Source: Streptomyces fradiae (GTDB lineage: Bacteria; Actinomycetota; Actinomycetes; Streptomycetales; Streptomycetaceae). Taken from it: 64,000 bases of DNA. The position numbers and the translations under genes were made by a program. The stretch lies in assembly GCF_041270065.1 (NCBI RefSeq), contig NZ_CP065958.1, positions 4,278,001-4,342,000 of the forward strand. Reading direction: 5' to 3'. A model generated the notes under the pieces. It made no database searches. It was not told the origin of the DNA and was given only the letters and a program-made list of their open reading frames with translations. Each line of letters opens with the position of its first letter. The stretch's first letter is position 1. Of the stretch, positions 40,932 through 50,357 are shown in pieces.

Positions 40932-42326
40932 GTGAGCCAGTACGTGTCCCGGTTCGCCGGCACCCTGGCGACGCAGTCCCGGCTCCGGCTTCCCGGCCGG
41001 CACCGTGGGCCGCGCCGGGTGGCCATGCTCAGTGTGCACACCTCGCCGCTGCACCAGCCGGGGACCGGCGACGCGGGCGGCATGAACGTCTACATCGTGG
41101 AGCTGGCCAAGCGGCTCGCCGCGATCAACGTCGAGGTGGAGATCTTCACCCGCGCCACCACCGGCGGCCTCGCGCCGGTCGTCGAGCTCGCGCCCGGTGT
41201 GCTCGTACGGCACGTGGACGCCGGTCCGTACGAGGGGCTGGCCAAGGAGGAGCTGCCGGCGCAGCTGTGCGCCTTCACGCACGGCGTGATGCAGGCCTGG
41301 GCGGGGCAGCGCTCCGGGCACTACGACCTGGTGCACTCCCACTACTGGCTGTCCGGGCACGTCGGCTGGCTCGCCGCCGAGCGCTGGGGCGTCCCGCTCG
41401 TCCACACCATGCACACCATGGCCAAGGTCAAGAACGCGGCGCTCGCGGACGGCGACACCCCCGAGCCCGCCGCCCGCGTGATCGGCGAGACGCAGATCGT
41501 CGAGGCCGCCGACCGGCTCATCGCCAACACGGCCGAGGAGGCCGACGAGCTCTCCCGTTTCTACGACGCCGATCCGGCCAAGATCGCCGTCGTGCACCCC
41601 GGGGTCAACCTGGACCACTTCCGCCCCGCCGACGGCCGCGCCGCCGCCCGGGCCCGGCTCGGGCTGCCGCAGGACGCCTTCATCCCCGCGTTCGCCGGCC
41701 GCATCCAGCCGCTCAAGGCCCCCGACATACTGCTCCGCGCCGCCGCGATCCTCGTCGACCGCGACCCCTCCCTCCGCTCCCGGATGGTCGTGCCGGTGGT
41801 CGGCGGCCCCAGTGGCAGCGGCCTCGCCAAGCCGGAGGGGCTGCAGAAGCTCGCCGCCAAGCTCGGCATATCCGACGTCGTGCGGTTCCATCCGCCGGTC
41901 GGGCAGGACCGGCTCGCCGACTGGTTCCGGGCCGCGAGCGTGCTCGTCGTGCCCTCGTACAGCGAGTCCTTCGGCCTGGTCGCCATCGAGGCCCAGGCGG
42001 CCGGCACCCCGGTCGTCGCGGCGGCGGTGGGCGGTCTGCCCGTGGCCGTACGGGACGACGTCACCGGTTTCCTCGTGCAGGGCCACGACCCGGCGGACTA
42101 CGCCCGCGCCCTGGAGCGGTTCACCGCCGAGCCGCGGCTCTCCGACCGGATGGGCGCGGCGGCGGCCCGGCACGCCGGTTCCTTCGGCTGGGACACGGCG
42201 GCCTCGGCGACGGCGGACGTGTACACGGCCGCGATGCACGACCACCGCGCGCGCCACGAGCACGGCCTGCGCGAGCTGCGCGAACTGCGCGAGCACCGGC
42301 GTCGCGTACGCTCCCACCATGGCTGA
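40932..42326 (+). CDS. mshA: D-inositol-3-phosphate glycosyltransferase
   Basis: A 464-aa GT4 glycosyltransferase. It transfers GlcNAc from UDP-GlcNAc to 1L-myo-inositol-1-phosphate, the first step of mycothiol synthesis. Landmarks: [20 protein letters not shown] with the phosphate-binding Gly loop, [29 protein letters not shown] with the E-x7-E nucleotide-sugar motif, and a variable Arg/His-rich C-terminus. The GTG start ([10 protein letters not shown]) follows GGAAGGA by 8 nt. Its last 8 bp overlap the YbjN-like gene. Confidence 0.96.
   Translation: MSQYVSRFAGTLATQSRLRLPGRHRGPRRVAMLSVHTSPLHQPGTGDAGGMNVYIVELAKRLAAINVEVEIFTRATTGGLAPVVELAPGVLVRHVDAGPYEGLAKEELPAQLCAFTHGVMQAWAGQRSGHYDLVHSHYWLSGHVGWLAAERWGVPLVHTMHTMAKVKNAALADGDTPEPAARVIGETQIVEAADRLIANTAEEADELSRFYDADPAKIAVVHPGVNLDHFRPADGRAAARARLGLPQDAFIPAFAGRIQPLKAPDILLRAAAILVDRDPSLRSRMVVPVVGGPSGSGLAKPEGLQKLAAKLGISDVVRFHPPVGQDRLADWFRAASVLVVPSYSESFGLVAIEAQAAGTPVVAAAVGGLPVAVRDDVTGFLVQGHDPADYARALERFTAEPRLSDRMGAAAARHAGSFGWDTAASATADVYTAAMHDHRARHEHGLRELRELREHRRRVRSHHG
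42307..42312 (+). promoter_or_regulatory. -10 hexamer TACGCT inside the 3' end of mshA
   Basis: TACGCT ends 6 nt before the ATG at 42319; suggests an internal leaderless promoter for the YbjN-like gene. Confidence 0.45.
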
Positions 42327-42870
42327 GGCAGCGGAGGCAGCAGAGGCGGCGAAGACCGGGGCGAATCCCGGGGCGAAGACCGGGGACGTCCGGCGGATCG
42401 TCGAGGACACCTTCAAGGACGCCGAACTGGAGTGGGAGTCCACCGAACCGGGCTCCTACGTCGTCAAGCTGCCGGGCACGCGCAAGCTGTTCACGACGCT
42501 GTCGCTGCGCGTGGGACGCCACTCCCTCTCCCTCAACGCCTTCGTCATCCGGCACCCCGACGAGAACGAGGCCGGCGTGCACCGCTGGCTGCTCGAACGC
42601 AATCTGCGTCTGTACGGGGTGAGTTACGCGATCGATCCGCTCGGCGACATCTACCTCGCCGGCAAGCTCCCGCTCGCGGCCGTCACACCCGAGGAGCTGG
42701 ACCGGCTCCTCGGGTCCGTCCTGGAGGCGGCGGACGGCGACTTCAACACGCTCCTGGAGCTGGGCTTCGCGTCGGCGATCCGCCGCGAGTACGCGTGGCG
42801 GGTGTCGCGCGGGGAGTCGACCCGTAACCTCGACGCGTTCAAGAACCTGACCCAGAAGCCGGCGAACTGA
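42319..42870 (+). CDS. YbjN-domain protein
   Basis: A 183-aa protein. After an Ala/Glu/Lys-rich N-terminus, a YbjN-type (type III secretion chaperone-like) domain runs from about residue 30 to 160: [16 protein letters not shown], then [25 protein letters not shown]. YbjN proteins are small acidic proteins linked to stress responses; the biochemical function is unknown. Overlaps mshA by 8 bp and could be co-transcribed or expressed from the internal leaderless promoter. Confidence 0.85.
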   Translation: MAEAAEAAEAAKTGANPGAKTGDVRRIVEDTFKDAELEWESTEPGSYVVKLPGTRKLFTTLSLRVGRHSLSLNAFVIRHPDENEAGVHRWLLERNLRLYGVSYAIDPLGDIYLAGKLPLAAVTPEELDRLLGSVLEAADGDFNTLLELGFASAIRREYAWRVSRGESTRNLDAFKNLTQKPAN

Positions 42871-42888
42871 CCCGGGCCGGGTCCGGGT

Positions 42889-44226
42889 TCAGGCGGAGCT
42901 GACCTTCACGTCCTCGGAGGCCTTCACGTCCTCGGAGGCCTTCGCGTCCTCGGAGGCCTTCGCGTCCTCGGAGACCTTCGCCACGGGCGCCGTCTCCTCG
43001 TCCTCCTCGGCGTCCGCGAGGGCCGTCCGCAGGCGGGTCTGGTAGCCGAGGGCGGCGACGGCGCCGATCACGAAGCAGGAGATCCACAGGACGTCCGGGC
43101 CGGGCCCGTCCACGATCCAGCCGGCCAGGATCGGGGCGACGAAACCGGCCACCGCCCAGGACATGCCCATCACGCCCTGGTAGCGGCCGCGGGCGTGCTC
43201 GGGCGCGAGCCGGGCGGTGGCGGCGGCGTTCGTCGGGACGTGGACCATCTCGCCGATGGTCCAGACGATGACGGTCGCGGCGAAGGCGACGGGGCTGCCG
43301 GCCAGGGCGGTGGCGCCGGTGCCGAGGGCGAAGAGGAGGGAGGAGACGGTCAGCAGGAGCACCGGCGAGCGCTTGTCGGTGACCTTGTTGACGAGCAGCT
43401 GGAAACCGACGATGACGATGCCGTTGACGGCGATGACCGCGCCGTACGCCGAGGGCTTCAGGCCCTCGCCGGTCATGGTGAGCGGCAGGCCGATCCAGGG
43501 CGCGGTGAAGACCAGGCAGACGAGCAGGTTGAGGGTCACCAGGGTGCGGAAGGGCGCGTCGCGCAGCACGGTGAGGATGCTGACCTTCTCCTCGGCGACG
43601 GCCTTGCCGGTGGTCGCGTCGAGCGCGGCGGCCGGCCGGGTCTCCGGCAGGCGGAGGAAGACGATCAGGGCGCAGAGCGCGGTCGCGGCGGCGTCGACGA
43701 GGAAGAGGGTGCGGTAGCCGAGGACGATCGCGACGCCGCCGCCGATGGCGGCGATGGCGAAGCCGAGGTTGAGCGCCCAGTAGTTGAGCGCGTAGGCGCG
43801 GCGCACCTCGTGGGCGGGGACCATGTCCGCGATGGCGGCGTTGATGGACGGCCGGACGCCCTGCATGGCGATGCCCATGAGGAAGACGACGAGGGCGATG
43901 GCCCAGGCGCTGGTGACGAGTGCGAGCAGTACGGCGCAGGAGGCGGCCGCGAGGTGCATGGTGACCATGGTGGGGCGGCGGCCCCAGCGGTCGGTGAGCA
44001 TGCCGCCGAGCGGGGAGCCGGCGACGCCGCCGAGGCCGTGCAGGGCGACGACGAGTCCGGCGAACCAGGCGGAGAGCCCGAGCTCCTGGGTGAGGTAGAG
44101 GGAGAGGAAGGTGAGGACGAAGGCGCCGGTCCGGTTGACGAGGGTCGACAGCCAGAGCCACCAGAAGCCGCCCGGGAACCCCGAGACGGTGGCGCGCGCT
44201 GATCGTCTGAGCGAATCGATGGACAT
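42889..44226 (-). CDS. MFS transporter (12 TM)
   Basis: A 445-aa permease of the major facilitator superfamily with about 12 helices. Motif A is GMLTDRWGRRP; the first helix region reads WWLWLSTLVNRTGAFVL. The cytoplasmic C-terminus is acidic and ends in tandem six-residue Lys-Ala-Ser-Glu-Asp-(Ala/Val) repeats. The substrate is unknown. It converges with the YbjN-like gene and is divergent from gpmA. Confidence 0.88.
   Translation of the reverse strand: MSIDSLRRSARATVSGFPGGFWWLWLSTLVNRTGAFVLTFLSLYLTQELGLSAWFAGLVVALHGLGGVAGSPLGGMLTDRWGRRPTMVTMHLAAASCAVLLALVTSAWAIALVVFLMGIAMQGVRPSINAAIADMVPAHEVRRAYALNYWALNLGFAIAAIGGGVAIVLGYRTLFLVDAAATALCALIVFLRLPETRPAAALDATTGKAVAEEKVSILTVLRDAPFRTLVTLNLLVCLVFTAPWIGLPLTMTGEGLKPSAYGAVIAVNGIVIVGFQLLVNKVTDKRSPVLLLTVSSLLFALGTGATALAGSPVAFAATVIVWTIGEMVHVPTNAAATARLAPEHARGRYQGVMGMSWAVAGFVAPILAGWIVDGPGPDVLWISCFVIGAVAALGYQTRLRTALADAEEDEETAPVAKVSEDAKASEDAKASEDVKASEDVKVSSA
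42901..42980 (-). repeat. 18-bp minisatellite in the MFS C-terminus
   Basis: Three full in-frame copies (42917-42934, 42935-42952, 42953-42970) of GAGGCCTTCRCGTCCTCG plus partial flanking units, encoding Ser-Glu-Asp-(Ala/Val)-Lys-Ala repeats. Confidence 0.9.
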
Positions 44227-44337
44227 GTGTGGCCCGGCCCCCTGTGAGTAAGTCCCGCTTGCAGCCCTCGTAACTTACGAATCTCATAGGCCGGACGCCA
44301 GTGAATTGACGGTGCGCGTCAATCGGCGGCCGTCGTC

Positions 44338-44343
44338 TAGGCT
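44338..44343 (+). promoter_or_regulatory. -10 hexamer TAGGCT of gpmA
   Basis: TAGGCT ends 7 nt before the ATG at 44351. An ATTGAC-N7-GTCAAT inverted repeat lies at 44305-44323, just upstream. Confidence 0.5.
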
Positions 44344-44350
44344 CGGACGC

Positions 44351-45109
44351 ATGGCCGACGCACCGTACAAGCTGATCCTCCTCCGCCACGGCGAGAGCGA
44401 ATGGAACGCGAAGAACCTGTTCACCGGCTGGGTGGACGTCAACCTCACCGAGAAGGGCGAGAAGGAGGCGGTCCGCGGCGGTGAGCTGCTGAAGGACGCC
44501 GGCCTGCTGCCCGACGTGCTGCACACCTCGCTGCAGAAGCGCGCCATCCGCACGGCGCAGCTCGCCCTCGAGGCCGCCGACCGCCACTGGGTCCCGGTCC
44601 ACCGCTCGTGGCGTCTGAACGAGCGCCACTACGGCGCGCTGCAGGGCAAGGACAAGGCGCAGACCCTCGCGGAGTTCGGCGAGGAGCAGTTCATGCTGTG
44701 GCGCCGCTCCTACGACACCCCGCCGCCGGCCCTCGCCGACGACTCCGAGTTCTCCCAGGCCGACGACGCCCGCTACGCGTCGATCCCGCCGGAGCTGCGC
44801 CCGCGGACCGAGTGCCTGAAGGACGTCGTGGAGCGCATGCTCCCGTACTGGTACGACGGCATCGTCCCCGACCTCCTCGCCGGCCGCACGGTCCTCATCG
44901 CCGCCCACGGCAACAGCCTGCGCGCCCTGGTGAAGCACCTCGACGGCATCTCTGACGCCGACATCGCGGGCCTCAACATCCCCACGGGCATCCCGCTGGC
45001 CTACGAGCTCGACGAGAACTTCAAGCCGATCAAGCCGGGCGGCACGTACCTGGACCCGGAGGCGGCGGCTGCGGCGATCGAGGCCGTGAAGAACCAGGGC
45101 AAGAAGTAA
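44351..45109 (+). CDS. gpmA: 2,3-bisphosphoglycerate-dependent phosphoglycerate mutase
   Basis: A 252-aa histidine phosphatase-fold enzyme interconverting 3- and 2-phosphoglycerate in glycolysis. The phospho-His motif is [10 protein letters not shown] with H13, and the second catalytic His is in [18 protein letters not shown] and [16 protein letters not shown] are further gpm landmarks. The start MADAPYK was chosen over an upstream in-frame codon on the -10 spacing. A strong terminator follows. Confidence 0.96.
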   Translation: MADAPYKLILLRHGESEWNAKNLFTGWVDVNLTEKGEKEAVRGGELLKDAGLLPDVLHTSLQKRAIRTAQLALEAADRHWVPVHRSWRLNERHYGALQGKDKAQTLAEFGEEQFMLWRRSYDTPPPALADDSEFSQADDARYASIPPELRPRTECLKDVVERMLPYWYDGIVPDLLAGRTVLIAAHGNSLRALVKHLDGISDADIAGLNIPTGIPLAYELDENFKPIKPGGTYLDPEAAAAAIEAVKNQGKK

Positions 45110-45123
45110 CCTTCCCGCACGAG

Positions 45124-45165
45124 AGAGCCCCCGTCCTGCCGGTGTACGGCAGGACGGGGGGCTCT
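45124..45165 (+). terminator. Strong terminator after gpmA
   Basis: Nearly perfect 18-bp stem (AGAGCCCCCGTCCTGCCG and complement) with a 5-nt loop, followed by TCGTTTG. Confidence 0.85.
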
Positions 45166-45171
45166 TCGTTT

Positions 45172-45207
45172 GTCGTCGGTGCTGTCGTCGGTGCTGTCGT
45201 CGGTGCT
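45172..45207 (+). repeat. 12-bp tandem repeat after the gpmA terminator
   Basis: Three perfect copies of GTCGTCGGTGCT. Confidence 0.9.
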
Positions 45208-45376
45208 CCTGGGGCGCCTGGGATGGGTGGGATCCGGGCGTTCGGGTCGCGTGACGGGAATGTCCCGGGTGTGCGACAGAGGGTGGCCGGATCTCGCGGC
45301 TGTGGGGGGTGCGTTGCTACGTTCCGGGACGGGATGCGGCTTCGGATGGCCGCCGCAGAAGAGGGGGAGTCCCGGA

Positions 45377-46042
45377 ATGAACATCACGCGCTTCAGATCC
45401 GCTGCCGTCACGCTCGCCGCCGTCGCGCTGGCCGCCGCGCTCACGGGGTGTCAGAAGGACAAGGCCGCGGCGCCCGCTCCGGCCGCCTCGCCCGCCTCGA
45501 GCTCGGCGCCCGCCCCGGCCACGACCACGGACGCGCCCACCGCCGTACCCGCCTCCAAGCCGTCCTCCAAGCCGTCTTCCGGGTCCACCACGTCCGGCAC
45601 CAAGAAGAAGACGTCCAAGAAGGGCACCAAGAAGGGCACCACTTCCGGTGGCGGCGGTACGGCGGCGCCCGGGTGCGTGACGAGCGCGCCGAACCCGGAC
45701 GCGTACGACCCCGACGAGTTCGCCCTCTACCGCATCGAGGAGCTTCCCGGAAGCACGGGCAAGGTCAACCTCGTCATGCAGCACGGCGCGTGGGGCTGCG
45801 GCACCCCGGACAGTGACGGCGCGCCGTTCGTCGTCAGCGGTGAGGACAGCCGCTGGGCCCTCGACCAGGCGGCGTACGTCACCGCCACCGACCCGATCGT
45901 CCCGAGCACCGAGAACCAGCGGATCGGTGTCCAGGAGCTCATCGACTGGGTGAACGCGCACCCGGACTCCGGGCTGGTCTTCCGCTACGAGGTGGGCGAG
46001 GACGGCGCGATCCACCGCCTGGACCAGGTGTTCATGCCGTAG
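45377..46042 (+). CDS. Secreted lipoprotein with a low-complexity linker
   Basis: A 221-aa protein. The signal peptide ends in the lipobox LTGC (Cys25). Residues 26-95 are Ala/Pro/Ser/Thr- and then Lys/Gly-rich linker, probably spanning the wall. The C-terminal domain (about 100-221) contains two cysteines (GCVTS, GCGTPD) and reads YDPDEFALYRIEELPG and QELIDWVNAHPDSG. I do not recognise the domain. GGGGGAG precedes the ATG. Anchored to the outer face of the membrane. Confidence 0.8.
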   Translation: MNITRFRSAAVTLAAVALAAALTGCQKDKAAAPAPAASPASSSAPAPATTTDAPTAVPASKPSSKPSSGSTTSGTKKKTSKKGTKKGTTSGGGGTAAPGCVTSAPNPDAYDPDEFALYRIEELPGSTGKVNLVMQHGAWGCGTPDSDGAPFVVSGEDSRWALDQAAYVTATDPIVPSTENQRIGVQELIDWVNAHPDSGLVFRYEVGEDGAIHRLDQVFMP

Positions 46043-46206
46043 GGCGTGGGGCGCGGGCGCGGGGCGTGGCCGTGGGCCGGACGGGTGACAAAGAAACCTT
46101 CCGGCTCGCGGGCGCGGCATGAGGGGCGTACGGGGAGCGGTAGAGGTCGGGCAGTGCAGTTCCGTTCCGTCCGGATCCGCCCTGTCCCGTACGCCCTCTC
46201 CTCACC

Positions 46207-46578
46207 ATGAAACGAGACCTTCCCGTGCGCCTTCGGCACACCCTCGCCGCCGCTTGCGGTGCCCTCGCCCTCACCGCCGCCTTCGCCACCCCGGCCCATG
46301 CCACCACCGGCGACTTCTCCTACCGCGTGGTCGGCCTGAACGGCGAGCCCATCGCCGTCACCCTGCACGACCCGGCGAGCGATCAGTGCATCACCCTCGC
46401 CGAGGTCGCGGACCCGGACGCCTCCGCACCGGCCTTCGCCCCGCACAACGACACCGACGAGTACGCGATGGTCTTCACCGAGCCCGACTGCACCGGTGAC
46501 TCCTGGACCCTCCGCCCCCACGGCCGCCCGGCCTCGGACCGACTGAAGCTGCGCTCGGTGGTCTTCCTCAGGCCCTGA
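46207..46578 (+). CDS. Small secreted protein
   Basis: A 123-aa protein with a signal peptide (about residues 1-32, ending ATPAHA). The mature part of about 90 residues is a small beta-rich domain with two cysteines (DQCITL, PDCTGDSW) that may form a disulfide. The ending LKLRSVVFLRP is similar to crystallin-like or inhibitor-like secreted Streptomyces proteins; no firm family. The ribosome site is weak. Confidence 0.7.
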   Translation: MKRDLPVRLRHTLAAACGALALTAAFATPAHATTGDFSYRVVGLNGEPIAVTLHDPASDQCITLAEVADPDASAPAFAPHNDTDEYAMVFTEPDCTGDSWTLRPHGRPASDRLKLRSVVFLRP

Positions 46579-46590
46579 CCGCCGCCCGGC

Positions 46591-47202
46591 CTACTGCGTA
46601 CGAACCTTCGCGCCGGCCGCCCGCAGCACCTCGGTTGTCGGCCGGAGGTCCAGGCCCATCAGCACCTCGTCCCGGAGGTCCTCCGGAGTCGGGCCCAGGC
46701 GTAGGGCTTGGGGCCAGCGGCCGGTTTCGGTCCAGCCGAGGGCGGTGTAGAAGGCTTCCAGGCCCTCGCCGCCGCGGGCGGCGAGGCGGAGGTGGGTGAG
46801 GGAGAGCTCGTCGCGGGCCACGCGGTGGAGTTCGCGCATCAGGGCGGTGCCCAGGCCGTGGCCGCGGAAGTCGGGGTGGGTCTGCAGGTGGTGGACCGAG
46901 CCCCAGTGCGCGACCAGCGGGTTCGGGTCGTGGCCGAGGACCACCCAGCCGGCGAGGCGCGCACCCACCGTTGCGGTGATCAGGCGGTGCCCGTCCGGCG
47001 CGAGGCGCGCGATCAGCGCGTCCGTGACCGGGGCGACCTCCGCCTCCGCGACCGGCGGGAAGGGGAAACCGGCGGCCCCGCCCGCGTTGGTGACCGCGAT
47101 CCAGCAGTCGATCAGCTGCCGGCGCAGCGCGGGGGACACCTCCTCGGGGGCGTTCGCCCGGGCGAGGACGGTACGGCGGAGCAGCGCGGGTACGGCAGGC
47201 AT
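46591..47202 (-). CDS. GNAT acetyltransferase
   Basis: A 203-aa N-acetyltransferase with the acetyl-CoA loop THPDFRGHGLGTALMRELH and the late motif EAFYTALGWTETGRWPQ. The ATG at 47202 was chosen because CAGGAT ends 7 nt upstream; another ATG three codons earlier is possible. Divergent from a second GNAT gene. Substrate unknown. Confidence 0.85.
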   Translation of the reverse strand: MPAVPALLRRTVLARANAPEEVSPALRRQLIDCWIAVTNAGGAAGFPFPPVAEAEVAPVTDALIARLAPDGHRLITATVGARLAGWVVLGHDPNPLVAHWGSVHHLQTHPDFRGHGLGTALMRELHRVARDELSLTHLRLAARGGEGLEAFYTALGWTETGRWPQALRLGPTPEDLRDEVLMGLDLRPTTEVLRAAGAKVRTQ

Positions 47203-47262
47203 GCGCCCCATCCTGGCGCCCCCCGCACACAACGCAAGGCCTGAACAACGCAAGGCCTCGTC

Positions 47263-47268
47263 TAACGT
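47263..47268 (+). promoter_or_regulatory. -10 hexamer TAACGT of the GNAT gene at 47275
   Basis: TAACGT ends 6 nt before the ATG. Confidence 0.45.
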
Positions 47269-47274
47269 CTGCCC

Positions 47275-47766
47275 ATGAGTTCGTCACCGATACCGGCGCC
47301 GCGCCTGGAGCCGGTCACCCCGGCCACCGTCGACGCCGCCCTCGCCTTGAAGGTCCACCCCCACCAGCAGGACAACGTCGCGCCCGTCGCCCACTCGCTC
47401 GCCGAGGCCTATGCGTACGGGGACACCGCCTGGCCGCGGCTGATCTTCGACGGGGACGAGCTCGTCGGCTTCGTCATGGCCTTCGTCGACATCCAGTGGG
47501 ACGCCGAGCGGGACCCGGCCGACCTCCGCAGCGGTCTGTGGCGGCTGAACATCGGCGCCGAGCACCAGGGCAAGGGGTACGGGCGGTTCGCCGTCGACGC
47601 CGTGCGCGACGAGCTGCGGCGGCGCGGGGCCGGGCAGCTGTACGTGACCTGGCACCGCGGCGAGCACGGGCCCGGTGACTTCTACCGCCGGCTCGGCTTC
47701 CGCGAGACCGGCGAGCTCGCCGGCGACCAGACCGTCGGCGTACTCGACCTCGTACAGCCTGCATAG
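47275..47766 (+). CDS. GNAT acetyltransferase (BltD/SpeG-like)
   Basis: A 163-aa N-acetyltransferase. Loop IGAEHQGKGYGRFAVDAV binds acetyl-CoA; the end motif is DFYRRLGFRETGEL. The overall layout (LVGFVMAFVDIQWD, LWRLNIG) resembles spermidine/diamine acetyltransferases, but the substrate is not proven. Leaderless promoter signature. Separate transcript from the divergent GNAT gene. Confidence 0.87.
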   Translation: MSSSPIPAPRLEPVTPATVDAALALKVHPHQQDNVAPVAHSLAEAYAYGDTAWPRLIFDGDELVGFVMAFVDIQWDAERDPADLRSGLWRLNIGAEHQGKGYGRFAVDAVRDELRRRGAGQLYVTWHRGEHGPGDFYRRLGFRETGELAGDQTVGVLDLVQPA

Positions 47767-47816
47767 CAGCGGGAAGCGGAACGGGGCCCGCCGTCGGCAG
47801 GCCCCGCACCCGAGTC

Positions 47817-47975
47817 CTACGAGGAGCAGCCCCCGCACTGGCACGGCCCGCCGGACTGGCAGCCGCAGCCGCAGCCGGAGCCGCAGCCGCAGGCGCCGAG
47901 GACGGGCAGGAACTGGGCGCCGCGCGGGGCCGGCGGCTCCTGCGGGCGGTCGGTGGTCGGAGCGGTGTCGGCCAT
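47817..47975 (-). CDS. 52-aa cysteine-rich small protein
   Basis: A short gene with a strong GGGAGGGA ribosome site. The product has a polar Pro/Thr-rich N-terminus (MADTAPTTDRPQEPPAPR), a short hydrophobic QFLPVLGA patch, and then a C-terminal cluster of eight cysteines spaced Cys-Gly-Cys or Cys-Gln-Cys, ending CGGCSS. The pattern suggests a metal-binding, metallothionein-like peptide or a thiol-rich substrate; both are inference. It lies downstream of phoU in the same orientation, 106 bp from its stop. Confidence 0.7.
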   Translation of the reverse strand: MADTAPTTDRPQEPPAPRGAQFLPVLGACGCGSGCGCGCQSGGPCQCGGCSS

Positions 47976-48081
47976 GGGGGTCCCTCCCTCAGAGGCGTAC
48001 CTCGCCTCCCCCCATTGCATGCCCACCCCCCAGGGCGCATCAACGGCGCACTGTTGTGCGACCACCTCCCGCCGTGGGTCC

Positions 48082-48762
48082 TTACGCGCCCTCGACCGGC
48101 ACGTCCGCCGGCTGCAGCTCGTCCGCGTGCTCGCCCGTCACCAGGTAGACCACGCGCTTGGCCACCGACACGGCGTGGTCGGCGAACCGCTCGTAGTAGC
48201 GGCCGAGCAGCGTCACGTCCACGGCGGTCTCGATGCCGTGCTTCCAGCGGTCGTCCATCAGGTGCTGGAAGAGCGTGCGGTGCAGCAGGTCCATCTCGTC
48301 GTCGTCCTGCTCCAGCTGCATCGCCATGTCGACGTCCTTGGTGATGATCACCTCGGCGGCCTTCGCCATCAGGCGCTGCGCCAGCTGACCCATCTGGAGG
48401 ATCGTCGCGTGCAGGTCGTTCGGCACGGCCCGGTCCGGGAAACGCAGCCGGGTCAGCTTGGCCACGTGCTGGGCCAGGTCGCCCGAGCGCTCCAGGTCGG
48501 CGCTCATCCGCAGCGAGGTCACCACGATCCGCAGGTCCGTCGCCACCGGCTGCTGCCGGGCGAGCAGCGCGATCGCGCGCGCCTCCAGGTCGTGCTGGAG
48601 GTCGTCGACCTTCTGGTCCGCGGCGATGACGCTCTCCGCGAGCTTCAGGTCGGCGTCCAGCATGGCCGTGGTGGCGCGCCCGATCGCGGACCCGACCAGG
48701 CGGGCCATCTCGACCAGGCCCTCGCCGATCGAGTCAAGTTCCTCGTGGTACGCGTCCCGCAT
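48082..48762 (-). CDS. phoU: PhoU phosphate signalling protein
   Basis: A 226-aa protein with two PhoU three-helix domains and their metal-binding acidic motifs (for example LERSGDLAQHVAK and YYERFADHAVSVAKR). PhoU modulates PhoR/PhoP signalling according to phosphate supply. The start MRDAYHEELD has GAGAGGGA upstream. Divergent from phoRP with a shared PHO-box region. Confidence 0.95.
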   Translation of the reverse strand: MRDAYHEELDSIGEGLVEMARLVGSAIGRATTAMLDADLKLAESVIAADQKVDDLQHDLEARAIALLARQQPVATDLRIVVTSLRMSADLERSGDLAQHVAKLTRLRFPDRAVPNDLHATILQMGQLAQRLMAKAAEVIITKDVDMAMQLEQDDDEMDLLHRTLFQHLMDDRWKHGIETAVDVTLLGRYYERFADHAVSVAKRVVYLVTGEHADELQPADVPVEGA

Positions 48763-48889
48763 CGATGTCCCTCTCTTCACGCCTCTGCTGTACGCCTGTA
48801 TCTGCGTAGGCCCGTATCCGCTGTACGCCTGTACGGCCGTACGTACCCCCTACGGTCGGGCCCCTACGCGTCCGGCACCAGCCCCTCGC

Positions 48890-48990
48890 GTGAATCACCC
48901 CTGTCCCCCAGGTGAACTCTGGGCAACGGACGCCGCAGTCTCCATCAGGGCAAATGAACCCGGCCCGTCCCCTCGGTGAACTCTGGGCGA
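48890..48990. promoter_or_regulatory. PHO boxes between phoU and phoRP
   Basis: GGTGAACTCTGGGC occurs twice, at 48911-48924 and 48975-48988, exactly 64 bp apart. Read on the minus strand each carries the GTTCACC core of PhoP direct repeats; GATTCAC and GTTCATT half-sites flank them. Expected autoregulatory region of the Pho regulon. The rest of 48763-49055 has GCTGTACGCCTGTA direct repeats and no gene. Confidence 0.65.
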
Positions 48991-49042
48991 CGACTGTTCG
49001 AGCAGCCACTCGGACGGCTGGGAGAGTGTCATTCGTCCCGCA

Positions 49043-49048
49043 TAACCT
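49043..49048 (+). promoter_or_regulatory. -10 hexamer TAACCT of phoRP
   Basis: TAACCT ends 7 nt before the phoR ATG at 49056; no good -35, consistent with activation by PhoP at the upstream boxes. Confidence 0.5.
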
Positions 49049-49055
49049 GGATGGC

Positions 49056-50357
49056 ATGGACGTGAACGCGGCGGTCGCCGCATTGGCCGCGATCGCCGGG
49101 GTGTGCACCGGCGTGATCGCCATGCTGGCATTCCGCTGGAGCGAGCGCGACCAGGCGCGACCCACCCGTACCTCCCTGCACACCGACGCCGTGCTGCCGC
49201 CCGGCGTCGACACCGTGCTGTCCGTGCTGCGCTCCTCCGCGGTCGTCCTCGACGAGAGCGACTCGGTGGTCAAGGCCAGCTCGGCGGCGTACGCGCTCGG
49301 CCTGGTCCGCGGCGGGAAGCTGGCCGTGGAGCCCATGCTCAACATGGCCCGCGACACCCGCAGGGACGGGGAGATACGACAGGTCGAGCTGGATCTGCCG
49401 CGGCGCGGCACCGGGCGCGGCGAGGCCCTCGCCGTCTCCGCCCGGGTCGCCCCGCTGGGGTCCCGGCTGGTGCTCCTGCTCGTCGAGGACCTGACGGAGG
49501 CGCGGCGCATCGAAGCGGTGCGGCGCGACTTCGTGGCGAACGTGAGCCATGAGCTGAAGACCCCGACCGGCGCGCTCTCCCTGCTCTCCGAGGCGGTCAT
49601 GGACGCCTCGGACGACCCCGAGGCGGTCACCCGCTTCGCGGGCCGGATGCAGATCGAGGCCACCCGCCTCACCAATCTCGTGCAGGAGCTCATCGACCTC
49701 TCGCGGGTGCAGAACGACGACCCGCTGGAGGACTCCGAGCCGGTGCGGGTGGACGAGCTGGTCGCCGAGGCGATCGACCGTTCGCGCCACACCGCGTCCA
49801 CCAAGCAGATCACCATGGCGTCCGGAGGCACGGCCGACCTGTCCGTCTGGGGCAGCCGGGGGCAGCTCGCCGCCGCCCTCGGCAACCTCGTGGAGAACGC
49901 CGTCAACTACTCGCCGGCCCGCACCCGGGTGGGCATCGCCGCCCGCCGGGTGGCGGCGCCCGGCGGGGATCTGATCGAGATAGCGGTGACCGACCAGGGC
50001 ATCGGCATCTCGGAGAAGGACCGCGAGCGGATCTTCGAACGCTTCTACCGGGTCGACCCGGCCCGCTCCCGTGCCACCGGTGGTACGGGGCTCGGCCTGG
50101 CCATCGTCAAGCACGTGGCCGCCTCCCACGGTGGCGAGGTCACCGTGTGGAGCACCGAGGGCCAGGGCTCGACCTTCACCCTGCGGCTCCCCGAGGCGGG
50201 CGCCGCGCGGAACCGCCGATCCGACGAGGACGGGCCCGACGCCGACCCCGACGCCGAAGGCGGCGGCGGGTTCGGCTCCGGCCACGGTGCCGCCTCCACC
50301 TCCCCCACCCCCGATCTCATGACCGAACCACTCCCCGCCCCGGAGGTCCTTCCGTGA
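49056..50357 (+). CDS. phoR: PhoR sensor histidine kinase
   Basis: A 433-aa kinase. One N-terminal membrane helix (about residues 5-25), a PAS-like region (LRSSAVVLDESDSVVKAS), HisKA with H165 in VSHELKTPTGAL, and HATPase with NLVENAVNYS, TDQGIGIS and GGTGLGLAIVKH. The C-terminal 50 residues are a disordered Gly/Asp/Pro-rich tail. It phosphorylates PhoP under phosphate limitation. Its stop overlaps the phoP GTG (GTGA). Confidence 0.95.
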   Translation: MDVNAAVAALAAIAGVCTGVIAMLAFRWSERDQARPTRTSLHTDAVLPPGVDTVLSVLRSSAVVLDESDSVVKASSAAYALGLVRGGKLAVEPMLNMARDTRRDGEIRQVELDLPRRGTGRGEALAVSARVAPLGSRLVLLLVEDLTEARRIEAVRRDFVANVSHELKTPTGALSLLSEAVMDASDDPEAVTRFAGRMQIEATRLTNLVQELIDLSRVQNDDPLEDSEPVRVDELVAEAIDRSRHTASTKQITMASGGTADLSVWGSRGQLAAALGNLVENAVNYSPARTRVGIAARRVAAPGGDLIEIAVTDQGIGISEKDRERIFERFYRVDPARSRATGGTGLGLAIVKHVAASHGGEVTVWSTEGQGSTFTLRLPEAGAARNRRSDEDGPDADPDAEGGGGFGSGHGAASTSPTPDLMTEPLPAPEVLP

